From Bacteroides muris (ex Afrizal et al. 2022) (GTDB lineage Bacteria > Bacteroidota > Bacteroidia > Bacteroidales > Bacteroidaceae), in NCBI RefSeq assembly GCF_004793475.1, contig NZ_SRYZ01000002.1, positions 164,257 through 228,256 of the forward strand: a stretch of 64,000 nucleotides of DNA. Reading direction: 5' to 3'. Under the pieces are notes generated by a model. That model was not told the origin of the DNA. It searched no databases and saw only the letters and a list, made by a program, of their open reading frames with translations. A program made the position numbers and the translations under genes. This document shows positions 34,219-42,540 of the stretch, one piece after another. Position 1 is the stretch's first letter, and each line of letters starts with the position of its first letter.

Positions 34219-35376
34219 ATGAATGCGAGCGTAGAATTTGATGAAATCCGTCCTTATCATGATGAGGAACTTCCTCAGGTTTATGAGGAGCTGATTGCCG
34301 ATGAGGCATTCCGGCAGGCAGTGGAGACTGTGATGCCTGGTGTACCTGTTGAAGTGTGGTCGCAGAAAATGCGCGCATGTAAAACCAAACTGGAGTTTCA
34401 GAAGACTTTCTGTTATCGACTTTTGTGGAAGTTGGCAAAGGAGGCTACGGACGGATTGACTCTGGAGCATACAGCGTTGCCGGTTGACAAGTCGGTGGCG
34501 TATACCTATATTTCCAACCATCGCGACATTATTCTTGACTCCGGTTTCTTGTCCATTCTCTTGGTAGACCAGGGCATGGATACGGTAGAGATTGCCATTG
34601 GTGACAACCTGTTGATTTATCCGTGGATTAAGAAATTTGTGCGTGTCAACAAGTCCTTCATCGTGCAGCGTGCGTTGACCATGCGCCAGATGCTGGAGGC
34701 TTCCGCACGCATGTCCCGCTATATGCACTATACCATTGGCGAGAAGAAACAGTCCATCTGGATTGCACAGCGCGAAGGGCGTGCCAAGGACTCCAACGAC
34801 CGTACGCAGGATAGTGTGCTGAAGATGCTGGCAATAGGCGGTGAAGGTGACATCATTGACCGTTTAATGGAGATGAATATAGCTCCGCTTGCCATTTCTT
34901 ATGAATATGACCCTTGCGACTTTCTGAAAGCGCAGGAATTCCAACTGAAACGGGACATTGAAGGCTATAAGAAAACGAAGGCTGATGATTTGCTGAATAT
35001 GCAGACCGGACTGTTCGGCTATAAAGGGCGGGTACATTTCCAGACGAGTGCTTGCATAAATGACGAATTGGCGAAAATGGACCGTTCGCTTTCGAAGCCC
35101 GAACTCTTTGCACGTATGTCTGCGCTGATAGACAAGCGTATTCATGCCAGTTACCGGATGTATCCCAATAATTATGTGGCGCACGACCTTCTCGAGGGGA
35201 ATGAGGATTTTTCCGACCATTACACTGCCGAGGATAAACAGCGCTTCACAGACTACATGGAACAACAGCTGGAACGCATTTCCATTCCCGATAAGGATGT
35301 GGATTTCCTGCGTGGAAAGATGTTGTCGATGTATGCCAACCCGTTGAAGAATTATCTGGCGGCTATAAAAGAATGA
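34219..35376 (+). CDS. 1-acylglycerol-3-phosphate acyltransferase-like protein
   Basis: 385 residues, longer than the usual 240-residue PlsC. The PlsC-like catalytic region is YISNHRDIILDSGFL near residue 97, where the His to Asp spacing is one residue longer than in the canonical HX4D. The later block IWIAQREGRAKDSNDRTQ matches PlsC motif III. It probably acylates a phospholipid precursor or a lysolipid at the inner membrane. It lies in the ddl operon. Confidence 0.82.
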   Translation: MNASVEFDEIRPYHDEELPQVYEELIADEAFRQAVETVMPGVPVEVWSQKMRACKTKLEFQKTFCYRLLWKLAKEATDGLTLEHTALPVDKSVAYTYISNHRDIILDSGFLSILLVDQGMDTVEIAIGDNLLIYPWIKKFVRVNKSFIVQRALTMRQMLEASARMSRYMHYTIGEKKQSIWIAQREGRAKDSNDRTQDSVLKMLAIGGEGDIIDRLMEMNIAPLAISYEYDPCDFLKAQEFQLKRDIEGYKKTKADDLLNMQTGLFGYKGRVHFQTSACINDELAKMDRSLSKPELFARMSALIDKRIHASYRMYPNNYVAHDLLEGNEDFSDHYTAEDKQRFTDYMEQQLERISIPDKDVDFLRGKMLSMYANPLKNYLAAIKE

Positions 35377-35380
35377 ATAC

Positions 35381-36049
35381 ATGAAGAAGTACTGTGATTG
35401 GTGGCTTTTGCCTTTGTTGGCCTGTCTGTTGGCTGGTTGTGGCGATGATGATTATCATTATCCTTCCGTGAGGTTGGAATTCTTGACTGCCTTTTCGGGG
35501 GCTGACGGCTATCTGCGGTCTGTTGTGACGGATGAAGGGGAAACCTTGCCGGTAGTGGAGGACAAGACAAAGACGAACATAGAGTCGAACGCCTCGGTAC
35601 GTGTCATCAGTAATTATGCTTCGGAGGTTACTCCCGACGGAACTGCCGGTGCGGTACTGTATGCTTTGAGCGGTGTTCTCTCTGTTGCTCCCCAGACAGC
35701 CGACAAGTTTGAGGAGGGCGTCAAGACGGAGCCTGCTGATGTGCTGGGCATCTGGATGGGACTTGACTATCTCAACATGGTATTGACAGTCAAGGAGAAT
35801 GGTGAGCATAAGTTTCATTTCGTAGAGGATGAAATAACCGTGGATACCACTGCCGGGTGCAGTGAGGTATACCTGACGCTGTATCATGATGCAAAGGAGG
35901 AGGTGGTATCGTATACCAGGCGTGCCTACGTTTCCGTACCTTTGAGGCAGTATGCGGCAGAGGGTATACGGAAGGTTATGGTTCATTTTAGTGTGCACAC
36001 TTATTCTGGTGACATCAAGGCTTACGATTTTGTTTATAACCCTGACTAA
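35381..36049 (+). CDS. NigD-like lipoprotein
   Basis: 222 residues. Lipoprotein signal with lipobox LAGC followed by acidic DDD, a surface-export type signal. The block YHYPSVRLEFLTAFSGADG and the beta-rich remainder fit the NigD-like family, whose founder lies in a Bacteroides bacteriocin-linked (nig) locus but whose members are widespread with unknown function. It follows the acyltransferase by 4 bases. Confidence 0.8.
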   Translation: MKKYCDWWLLPLLACLLAGCGDDDYHYPSVRLEFLTAFSGADGYLRSVVTDEGETLPVVEDKTKTNIESNASVRVISNYASEVTPDGTAGAVLYALSGVLSVAPQTADKFEEGVKTEPADVLGIWMGLDYLNMVLTVKENGEHKFHFVEDEITVDTTAGCSEVYLTLYHDAKEEVVSYTRRAYVSVPLRQYAAEGIRKVMVHFSVHTYSGDIKAYDFVYNPD

Positions 36050-36050
36050 A

Positions 36051-36449
36051 ATGAAATATTCGATGAAGACATTGTTCGCTGGCCTTTGCCTCGTTTTTGC
36101 CATCCTATTTTCCTGCGGGCAGAAGGAAGGACAGTTCAAGTCTGTTTCAGTGGATGACTTTTCCACATTGATAGCCAATCCGGAGGTGCAGCTTCTGGAC
36201 GTGCGCACTGTTGCCGAATACTCGGAAGGACATGTGCCCCACAGTATCAATATCAATGTGCTGGATGAGTCGTTTGAAACGATGGCCGACTCCACTCTGC
36301 AGAAAGACAAACCGATTGCGGTATATTGTCGCAGTGGTAAGCGCAGTAAAAAGGCCGCCGCCATACTGAGCAAAAAAGGATATATAATCTATGATCTTGA
36401 CAAAGGTTTCATCGGTTGGGAAGAAGCGGGGAGGGAAGTGGAAAGGTAA
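36051..36449 (+). CDS. Rhodanese-like domain lipoprotein
   Basis: 132 residues from the ATG at 36051; an in-frame ATG at 36063 is also possible. The N-terminus is a lipoprotein signal (lipobox ILFSC) and the rest one rhodanese domain: LDVRTVAEYSEGHVPHSINI and the active-site loop YCRSGKRSKKAA with the catalytic Cys. It probably handles sulfur or redox transfer in the periplasm. It begins just after the NigD-like stop and ends the operon. Confidence 0.88.
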   Translation: MKYSMKTLFAGLCLVFAILFSCGQKEGQFKSVSVDDFSTLIANPEVQLLDVRTVAEYSEGHVPHSININVLDESFETMADSTLQKDKPIAVYCRSGKRSKKAAAILSKKGYIIYDLDKGFIGWEEAGREVER

Positions 36450-36470
36450 TAACGGTTGTGCAGAAACACG

Positions 36471-36613
36471 GTTCTTTCATTCATTTAAGGGAGTTAGAAG
36501 GAATGGAAGAGAGCCGGAGGCGATAGTATCGCCATACATTAACAGAATTATCGGTTTTTAACTCCTGAGCCCGAAGGGCGATAACTCCTTCTAACTCCCT
36601 TAGGTGAAAGAAC
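36471..36613. repeat. MITE-like dispersed element, copy B (complete)
   Basis: 143 bp with terminal inverted repeats: the left end 36471-36502 and the right end 36586-36613 share GTTCTTTCA and AAGGGAGTTAGAAGGA as reverse complements. The core is related to copy A at about 83% by hand alignment. It fills the gap between the convergent rhodanese and argF' genes and may serve as their terminator. It encodes no protein. Confidence 0.8.
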
Positions 36614-36625
36614 TGTGAGTGATTA

Positions 36626-37579
36626 TTAGATACCTTCAAGTAGTCTTTTCAGCACCACTGTTGCTGAAATCTCCCGATTGGCCGCTTCGGGGATTACGAT
36701 GGACTGCGGACTTTCTATCACATCATCTGTCACAATCATGTTGCGTCGAACCGGCAGGCAGTGCATGAAGTAGGCATTGTTGGTAACAGCCATCTGGCGC
36801 TCGCCTACTGTCCAGGCGCGGTCTTTGCTCAATATTTGTCCATAGTTGTCGCCAGTATAGGCAGCCCAGTTCTTGGCATAGACAAAATCAGCTCCTTCAA
36901 AAGCCTTCATCTGGTCATATTCTACGTGGGCATTTCCTACAAATTTGGGGTCGAGTTCATAACCTTCGGGATGCGTAATCACAAAGTCATAATCTGTTGC
37001 ATTCATCCATTCGGCAAAGGAGTTGGGGACAGCCTGGGGCAATGGACGCGGATGTGGAGCCCATGTCATCACTACTTTGGGGCGTGTCGTCTTCTTATAC
37101 TCCTCAATGGTTATCAAGTCGGCAAAACTCTGTAACGGATGGCGTGTGGCAGCTTCCATGGAGAATACCGGTCGGCCCGAATGCTTGATGAACTGCTCCA
37201 GTATCACTTCGTTGTAATCGTCTTCCTTGCTTTCGAAACGTGCGAAAGAACGTACGCCGATGATGTCGCAATAGCAGCCCATCACGGGAATGGCTTCCAG
37301 CAAGTGTTCCGGTTTGTCACCGTCCATGATGACGCCACGTTCCGTTTCCAGTTTCCAGGCTCCTTGGTTGATATCCAGTACAATCACGTTCATGCCCAGA
37401 TTCAATGCGGCCTTCTGTGTACTGAGGCGGGTACGCAGGCTGGAGTTGAAGAAAATCATCATCAGCGTTTTGTTACGTCCCAGTTCCACATATTTGAAAC
37501 GGTCTTTCTTAATCTCGAATGCTTCGTTCAGTGCAGACTTTAGGTTACCTATGTCCTGCACACAAGTAAAGTTCTTCAT
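36626..37579 (-). CDS. argF': N-succinylornithine carbamoyltransferase
   Basis: 317 residues. The carbamoyl phosphate loop is SSLRTR (residues 46-51) and the proline-rich loop is HPRPLPQAVPNSFAEW, both of the acetyl/succinylornithine carbamoyltransferase group and not OTCase. Residue 90 is Pro (DGDKPEH). In the Bacteroides fragilis enzyme, Pro90 marks N-succinylornithine specificity, while Glu at this site marks N-acetylornithine, so succinyl specificity is likely. It lies 44 bases downstream of proA in a proB-proA-argF' unit. Confidence 0.93.
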   Translation of the reverse strand: MKNFTCVQDIGNLKSALNEAFEIKKDRFKYVELGRNKTLMMIFFNSSLRTRLSTQKAALNLGMNVIVLDINQGAWKLETERGVIMDGDKPEHLLEAIPVMGCYCDIIGVRSFARFESKEDDYNEVILEQFIKHSGRPVFSMEAATRHPLQSFADLITIEEYKKTTRPKVVMTWAPHPRPLPQAVPNSFAEWMNATDYDFVITHPEGYELDPKFVGNAHVEYDQMKAFEGADFVYAKNWAAYTGDNYGQILSKDRAWTVGERQMAVTNNAYFMHCLPVRRNMIVTDDVIESPQSIVIPEAANREISATVVLKRLLEGI

Positions 37580-37623
37580 ATTACAGTCTTTTTAGTGTAT
37601 CTATATCTTCGCTATATCAGCTG

Positions 37624-38871
37624 TCAAGGTCTGGTCTGTCCGGAACCTTCGACAATCCATTTGTATGTAGTGATTTCTTCCAGGGCCATCGGACCGCGGG
37701 CGTGTAGCTTTTGGGTGCTGATGCCGATTTCGGCACCAAGTCCGAATTGTGCGCCGTCGGTGAAGGAGGTCGGTGCATTGACGTACACACAAGCGGCGTC
37801 CACTTCCCGGCAAAACCATTCGGCCCGTGTCTTATCGTCCGTAATGATGCATTCGCTATGCTTGGAACCGTGTTTTCGGATATGTGCCAATGCTTCCTGA
37901 AAAGAATTCACGGTTTTAATGGCCATCTTGTAGTCCAGGAACTCTCTGCCGTAGCACTTTTCAGAGGCGAGTCTCAACAAATCGGCGGGATATTTGCCAA
38001 GCAGGCTGTGGTAGGCAGGTTCATCGGCAAATATCTCTACATTGCTTGATTGCAGCGGCAGGCATAGGTCGGGCAAATTGGCCAGGCTGTCGGCTTCAAT
38101 AATCAGGCAATCTAAAGCATTGCATACACTGACGCGGCGTGTCTTGGCATTGGCAATGATGGATGGACCTATGCTTATATCGCCATAGCGGTCGAAGAGC
38201 GTATGGCATACGCCGGCGCCAGTCTCTATAACCGGTACTGTGGCATTCTGACGTACGAAGTTTATCAGGCTGCTGCTGCCGCGCGGAATTATCAAATCTA
38301 CATAATCGTTGGCGTGCAGTAGTTCGGCAGTCGCCTCTCTGTCGGCAGGAAGCAGTTCCACGATGTGTGTATCTACATTGAAATGTTCCAGTACTTCGTG
38401 TATCACGCTGATTATGGCACGGTTGGAATAATCTGCATCGCTCCCGCCTTTCAGAATACAGGCATTTCCGCTTTTAAGGCAGAGTGAGAATACATCGAAA
38501 CTGACGTTGGGACGAGCTTCGTAGATAATGCCTATGACACCAAAAGGCACACTGACCCTTTTTATCTTCAATCCGTTGGGCAATATACTTTCTTTAAGCA
38601 CCTTTCCCAAAGGAGAAGGGAGGGCAGCTACGTTGCGGATATCCGCAGCAATGTCCTGCAAACGGCTTTTTGTCAGTCTCAGGCGGTCGTATTTAGGGTC
38701 GGTAGAAGGCATATGCTCCAAATCCTTCTGGTTTTCACTCAGAATGAAGTCTGTTTTATTTATGGCAGCGTCTGCGACAGACAGTAATATCTGGTTGATT
38801 TTTTTGTCGCTCAATGCTAACATATTACGGCTGGCATCTTGTACGGCGACAAAAGTTTTGTTTAAGTTCAT
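37624..38871 (-). CDS. proA: Gamma-glutamyl phosphate reductase
   Basis: 415 residues from the ATG at 38871; the longer frame to 38904 has no family support. It reduces gamma-glutamyl phosphate to glutamate semialdehyde in proline synthesis. An aldehyde-dehydrogenase fold with the catalytic Cys in [15 protein letters not shown] and the [20 protein letters not shown] motif. It lies between proB and argF'. Confidence 0.95.
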   Translation of the reverse strand: MNLNKTFVAVQDASRNMLALSDKKINQILLSVADAAINKTDFILSENQKDLEHMPSTDPKYDRLRLTKSRLQDIAADIRNVAALPSPLGKVLKESILPNGLKIKRVSVPFGVIGIIYEARPNVSFDVFSLCLKSGNACILKGGSDADYSNRAIISVIHEVLEHFNVDTHIVELLPADREATAELLHANDYVDLIIPRGSSSLINFVRQNATVPVIETGAGVCHTLFDRYGDISIGPSIIANAKTRRVSVCNALDCLIIEADSLANLPDLCLPLQSSNVEIFADEPAYHSLLGKYPADLLRLASEKCYGREFLDYKMAIKTVNSFQEALAHIRKHGSKHSECIITDDKTRAEWFCREVDAACVYVNAPTSFTDGAQFGLGAEIGISTQKLHARGPMALEEITTYKWIVEGSGQTRP

Positions 38872-38942
38872 TTCCTCATTGAATATAGGGTGATAAATAT
38901 GCAAGTATAAATATATATCGTGGGATAATATTCGTCTGTGGT

Positions 38943-40097
38943 TTATTCTATATATAGGTAGTCGTAGTGCACTACGGATTTCTTTCCATGTTTTCCCATT
39001 GTTTCCCGCGCCTGACTGGAGTCGCAGTTGGCTTTTCCCACACCGATGGGTTTACCGTTGAAGTCGATAATCCGTACGATGTCATCCTTCTCGAACTCAC
39101 CTATAATGTCAGTGATACCTACTGGGAGGATGCTTACTGCTTTGTCCGAGAAAAGCAGTTCGGTGGCACGATGATTGATGTGCAGCTCACCTTTGGCAAA
39201 CCCTTCACTGTGCGCAATCCATTTCTTGATACTTGATACCGGTTCCGGAGACGGAATGAAGCGGGTATAGTTTAAAGGATTAGGGATTAAGGATGAGGGA
39301 TTGTCGTCCGGAGTGATGGGGCAGTCCCATCCTTTATCCTTCATCCTTAATCTTTCATTCTTCATTATTTCCACGAGGATGTTGTCCCGCTTCCCGTTAG
39401 CTATGATAACTGTGATGCCTTCATCTGCCACTTTACGGGCAATGTTGGTTTTGGTCAGCATGCCACCGCGCCCGAAGCTGGACTTGGAAGTTTGTATGTA
39501 GGAGGAGAGGTCTTTGTCTTGTCCTATTTCACGGATAACCCGAGAACCCGGGTCGGTGGGTGAACCGTCGTAGATACCATCTATATTGCTGAGAATGATT
39601 AGTGCCTGAGCATCCATCATGGAAGCTATCAGACCGGACAGCTCGTCGTTGTCGGTAAACATCAGTTCGCTTACAGAAATGGTGTCGTTTTCGTTGACAA
39701 TGGGAATAACGCCGTTCTCCAACATTACGGTCATACAGTTTTTTTGGTTGAGGTAATGGCGGCGGGTGGAGAAGTTCTCTTTCATTGTGAGTACTTGTCC
39801 TACGGAAATGCCATGCTCCCGGAACAGCTCGTAGTAACGGTTGATGAGCTTGGCTTGTCCCACGGCGGAAAAAAGCTGGCGCTGGTCTACACTATCCAGC
39901 TTCTTGGCGGGGCACACTTCGCTACGTCCCGAAGCAACGGCTCCGGAAGAAACTAGTATTATTTCTATGCCGGCTTTGTGTAGCTCGGCTATCTGGTCTA
40001 CCAAAGCGGACATACGGGTAATGTCGAGAGTACCGTCACGACGTGTCAAAACATTGCTGCCTATCTTGATGGCAATTCTATTGAAATCAATCCCCAT
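38943..40097 (-). CDS. proB: Glutamate 5-kinase with an internal repeat-derived insertion
   Basis: 384 residues. It phosphorylates glutamate, the first step of proline synthesis. Residues 1-245 are the amino acid kinase domain ([33 protein letters not shown]) and residues about 300-384 the PUA domain. The linker, residues about 246-277, is encoded by an inverted repeat of intergenic type (39274-39363) and looks foreign: polar, low in family-like motifs. The frame is kept, so the enzyme may still work. The start overlaps the DUF2007 gene by 11 bases. Confidence 0.93.
   Translation of the reverse strand: MGIDFNRIAIKIGSNVLTRRDGTLDITRMSALVDQIAELHKAGIEIILVSSGAVASGRSEVCPAKKLDSVDQRQLFSAVGQAKLINRYYELFREHGISVGQVLTMKENFSTRRHYLNQKNCMTVMLENGVIPIVNENDTISVSELMFTDNDELSGLIASMMDAQALIILSNIDGIYDGSPTDPGSRVIREIGQDKDLSSYIQTSKSSFGRGGMLTKTNIARKVADEGITVIIANGKRDNILVEIMKNERLRMKDKGWDCPITPDDNPSSLIPNPLNYTRFIPSPEPVSSIKKWIAHSEGFAKGELHINHRATELLFSDKAVSILPVGITDIIGEFEKDDIVRIIDFNGKPIGVGKANCDSSQARETMGKHGKKSVVHYDYLYIE
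39274..39363. repeat. Inverted repeat inside proB
   Basis: Arms 39274-39300 and 39337-39363 are reverse complements at about 21 of 27 positions, sharing CATCCTTAATC. Repeated phrases GGATTAGGGATTAAGGATGA and CATCCTTTATCCTTCATCC give it the degenerate tandem look of the intergenic spacer repeats seen elsewhere in this window. Confidence 0.75.
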
Positions 40098-40326
40098 TGT
40101 GTTTCTTTTCGTATTCGCAGACTACTTCCATGGCAGCTTCGGAGTCTTTCTCATTGACGAGAACGGAAACATCTACCGCAGTGGCAGGCAGTACAACGTT
40201 TACTACCATTCCGTCTTTTGTTACAGCTTCAATATCACTATTTCCCAGCAAGCTCTTTACTAGTTCTGCTTCCCACGGTGAACCGGTGAACACCTCAACA
40301 AGTTTGCTTTTGTCTTCTTCTTTCAT
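40087..40326 (-). CDS. DUF2007 putative signal-transducing protein
   Basis: 79 residues, one DUF2007 domain: LVEVFTGSPWEAELVKSLL and a C-terminal acidic tail. The family folds like a PII/ACT-type small domain, with no known ligand. The 3' end overlaps proB by 11 bases and a promoter-like TATCTTTG lies on the minus strand at 40357-40364, so it leads the proline/arginine operon and may modulate it, which is inference. Confidence 0.85.
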   Translation of the reverse strand: MKEEDKSKLVEVFTGSPWEAELVKSLLGNSDIEAVTKDGMVVNVVLPATAVDVSVLVNEKDSEAAMEVVCEYEKKHNGD

Positions 40327-40356
40327 GATGGTATGAATTTAGAGGTTTTTGTCTTA

Positions 40357-40364
40357 CAAAGATA
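40357..40364 (-). promoter_or_regulatory. Promoter -7 element of the DUF2007-proB-proA-argF' unit
   Basis: TATCTTTG on the minus strand, about 30 bases before the DUF2007 ATG. No clear -33 element. Confidence 0.5.
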
Positions 40365-40401
40365 ACAAATGTTTTTGTTTTAATGTTTAATGCTGACGGA
40401 T

Positions 40402-41241
40402 TTATAGTTCAATCCTCTCAACTCTTATCGATTCATTCAGGAAAGTGGAAGCCGATTCAGTGAATTTCTCCTCCGATTCTGTGGTGCGGTAGACGCATCT
40501 TCCGCCTTTGGTGCATTTTCTGTCCATTTCCGGATGGCGGTGAAGATAGTCTTTCAGGCTGTCTGCCACCAGTTCCCCTTGGGTGACGGTTGTGATGCCG
40601 TCGGGCATGTATTGCTGTATCTTAGGCAACAGCAACGGGAAGTGCGTGCAGCCCAGGATGACGGTGTCTATTTCCGTGTCTTTGATTAGCAGGTTGTTGA
40701 TGTTCTTGCGTATGAAGTAGTCGCTACCCTCACCTTGTGCCTCATTGTTTTCTACGAGTGATACCCATAGGGGGCAAGCTTCACCGCTCACTTTTATGTC
40801 GGGGAAGAGTTTATGCACTTCCAGCGGATAGGATTCCGACTTGATGGTTCCTGCCGTGGCAAGCACTCCCACATGGCGGCTTTGGGTAATGCTCCCTATA
40901 CATTCTACAGTCGGACGGATTACTCCCAACACACGGCGCATTGGGTCGAGACGAGGCAAATCATTCATTTGTATGTTGCGCAGGGCTTTTGCCGAAGCTG
41001 TATTGCATGCCAGGATGACGAGGTGGCAACCCATCTCGAATAGTTTGGTGACTGCCTGTAAAGTGAATTCATAGACAATCTCGAACGAGCGGGTTCCGTA
41101 AGGCGCACGTGCGTTGTCGCCCAGATAAATGTAATCATATTGGGGAAGTGCTTCCCGTATCTTGCTTAGGATAGTCAGTCCACCATATCCGGAATCGAAT
41201 ATTCCGATGGGACCGGCTGCAGAAGGTAATGTTTGTTTCAT
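40402..41241 (-). CDS. murI: Glutamate racemase
   Basis: 279 residues. It makes D-glutamate for peptidoglycan. The two catalytic cysteines are in ACNTASAKAL and GCTHFPLLLP, and the N-terminus has IGIFDSGYGGLTI. It has its own promoter element (TATCTTTGC, minus strand 41265-41273) and is separated from the upstream ompH gene by a terminator. Confidence 0.95.
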   Translation of the reverse strand: MKQTLPSAAGPIGIFDSGYGGLTILSKIREALPQYDYIYLGDNARAPYGTRSFEIVYEFTLQAVTKLFEMGCHLVILACNTASAKALRNIQMNDLPRLDPMRRVLGVIRPTVECIGSITQSRHVGVLATAGTIKSESYPLEVHKLFPDIKVSGEACPLWVSLVENNEAQGEGSDYFIRKNINNLLIKDTEIDTVILGCTHFPLLLPKIQQYMPDGITTVTQGELVADSLKDYLHRHPEMDRKCTKGGRCVYRTTESEEKFTESASTFLNESIRVERIEL

Positions 41242-41264
41242 GCGTTCTAAAGGCTATGTGTCAT

Positions 41265-41273
41265 GCAAAGATA
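41265..41273 (-). promoter_or_regulatory. murI promoter, -7 element
   Basis: TATCTTTGC on the minus strand, about 24 bases before the murI ATG, just after the ompH terminator. Confidence 0.6.
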
Positions 41274-41294
41274 ATTCAAATTTCTCAGTAATGT

Positions 41295-41329
41295 ATAAAA
41301 AATAAGCGCGGACAAAACTATCCGCGCTT
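41295..41329 (-). terminator. Intrinsic terminator after the second ompH gene
   Basis: On the minus strand, AAGCGCGGA (41321-41329) pairs with TCCGCGCTT (41304-41312) around an 8-base loop and is followed by ATTTTTTA. Confidence 0.85.
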
Positions 41330-41350
41330 GCTCTATTATAAATAATTCTA

Positions 41351-41857
41351 TTATTTAATGCCCAATTGCGTTTTAACTTTGGCGGTTACATCGATGCTCT
41401 GTGCTCCAACGAAAGGTATCGGGGTACGAGCCAAGTCGAAAATGTAGACAACGCTTTCAGCTTTGCCCACAGCCTGAATGGCTTCGTCCAGTTTCTGATA
41501 GATGGGAGCCATGGCATCTTGCTGTGCTTTCTGCATGCTTTGATAAGCTTCTTGCTGGAACTGTTCTTGACGTTGAGCCATATCCTGCAACTCTTTCTGG
41601 CGTCTTTCTGCAATGTTTTTCGGCAGAGAGTCGGCTTGTGCCAGGAATTCCTGATACTTCTTTTGGAATTCTTCGTTGGTACGCTGCATTTCATCCTGAT
41701 ATTTTTTAGACATGGCGTCTAAGTCAGCTTGAGCTTTGGTAAATTCAGGCATAACAGCGATTACTTCCTGAGAATTCATGTGGGCGAATTTAGCTTGCGC
41801 CATAACTCCCAGCGGGAGGGCGAACATAACTACGAGTAGTGCGATTTTTTTAAGCAT
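41351..41857 (-). CDS. OmpH/Skp-family periplasmic chaperone (second copy)
   Basis: 168 residues with a signal peptide (cleavage near VMAQA). The body is a long charged coiled coil (residues about 45-125), as in Skp, which holds unfolded outer membrane proteins for BamA. A TATATTTGC element on the minus strand at 41895-41903 suggests an additional promoter for this copy. It is the second of two tandem paralogues with clearly different sequences. Confidence 0.9.
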   Translation of the reverse strand: MLKKIALLVVMFALPLGVMAQAKFAHMNSQEVIAVMPEFTKAQADLDAMSKKYQDEMQRTNEEFQKKYQEFLAQADSLPKNIAERRQKELQDMAQRQEQFQQEAYQSMQKAQQDAMAPIYQKLDEAIQAVGKAESVVYIFDLARTPIPFVGAQSIDVTAKVKTQLGIK

Positions 41858-41894
41858 AATGTTTATTATTTATTTGAATGATTATTCATCGGGG

Positions 41895-41903
41895 GCAAAT
41901 ATA
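41895..41903 (-). promoter_or_regulatory. Internal promoter -7 element before the second ompH gene
   Basis: TATATTTGC on the minus strand in the 126-bp gap between the two ompH genes, about 38 bases before the ATG. Confidence 0.5.
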
Positions 41904-41983
41904 GCGCAAACTGAACGCAATACAAAATAAGCAAGCTTATTTTTAATCCTGAAGAGTCTATATTCCGAAACAAATGTATGAAA

Positions 41984-42499
41984 TTAATTTGAATATCCCA
42001 GTCTTGCAAGTACCTCATTGCTGACGTCAATACTTGGTGAGGCAAAAATGATACTTGATGCGGAAGCACGGTCTACAACTACTGCATATCCGTTCTGTGT
42101 AGCAATTTCCTTTACAGCATTGTATATTTCATCTTGAATAGGTTGCATCAGACTTTCACGTTTCTTATATAGCTCGCCTTCCGGACCGAAATATTTGCGG
42201 CGCAGTTCGGCTGCCGATTTTTCTTTAGCGACAATCTCTTCCTCCTTTTTGCCTCTCTGTGTTTCAGAAAGGGAAGCAATCTGAGACTGATAGTTCTTGT
42301 ACAAAGTCTTGGCTTCTTCGGAAATCTTTTCAACTTCACTCTGCCATTGTCTGGAAACTTGTTCCAGTTGTTCGTTGGCACGTTCATAGGCAGGAATATT
42401 TTCCAGGATATATTCCATATCAATCAAGGCGAACTTCTGTGCACTGGCTGTTGTGCTTACTGCAAACAGCGTAAAAAGAATCAATAAACTCTTCTTCAT
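41984..42499 (-). CDS. OmpH/Skp-family periplasmic chaperone (first copy)
   Basis: 171 residues, signal peptide ending ASA-Q (about residue 20), then KFALIDMEYILENIPAYERA and a coiled coil. It lies 41 bases downstream of bamA, the classical bamA-ompH neighbourhood. It presumably chaperones outer membrane proteins. Confidence 0.91.
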   Translation of the reverse strand: MKKSLLILFTLFAVSTTASAQKFALIDMEYILENIPAYERANEQLEQVSRQWQSEVEKISEEAKTLYKNYQSQIASLSETQRGKKEEEIVAKEKSAAELRRKYFGPEGELYKKRESLMQPIQDEIYNAVKEIATQNGYAVVVDRASASSIIFASPSIDVSNEVLARLGYSN

Positions 42500-42540
42500 A
42501 ACGATACTGCGTTAATTGTCAATTATCAATCGTCCATTAC

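Noticed and set aside
35363..36373. 336-codon minus-strand frame opposite the NigD-like and rhodanese genes
   Set aside because: Shadow; the plus-strand genes have lipoprotein signals and recognisable domains.
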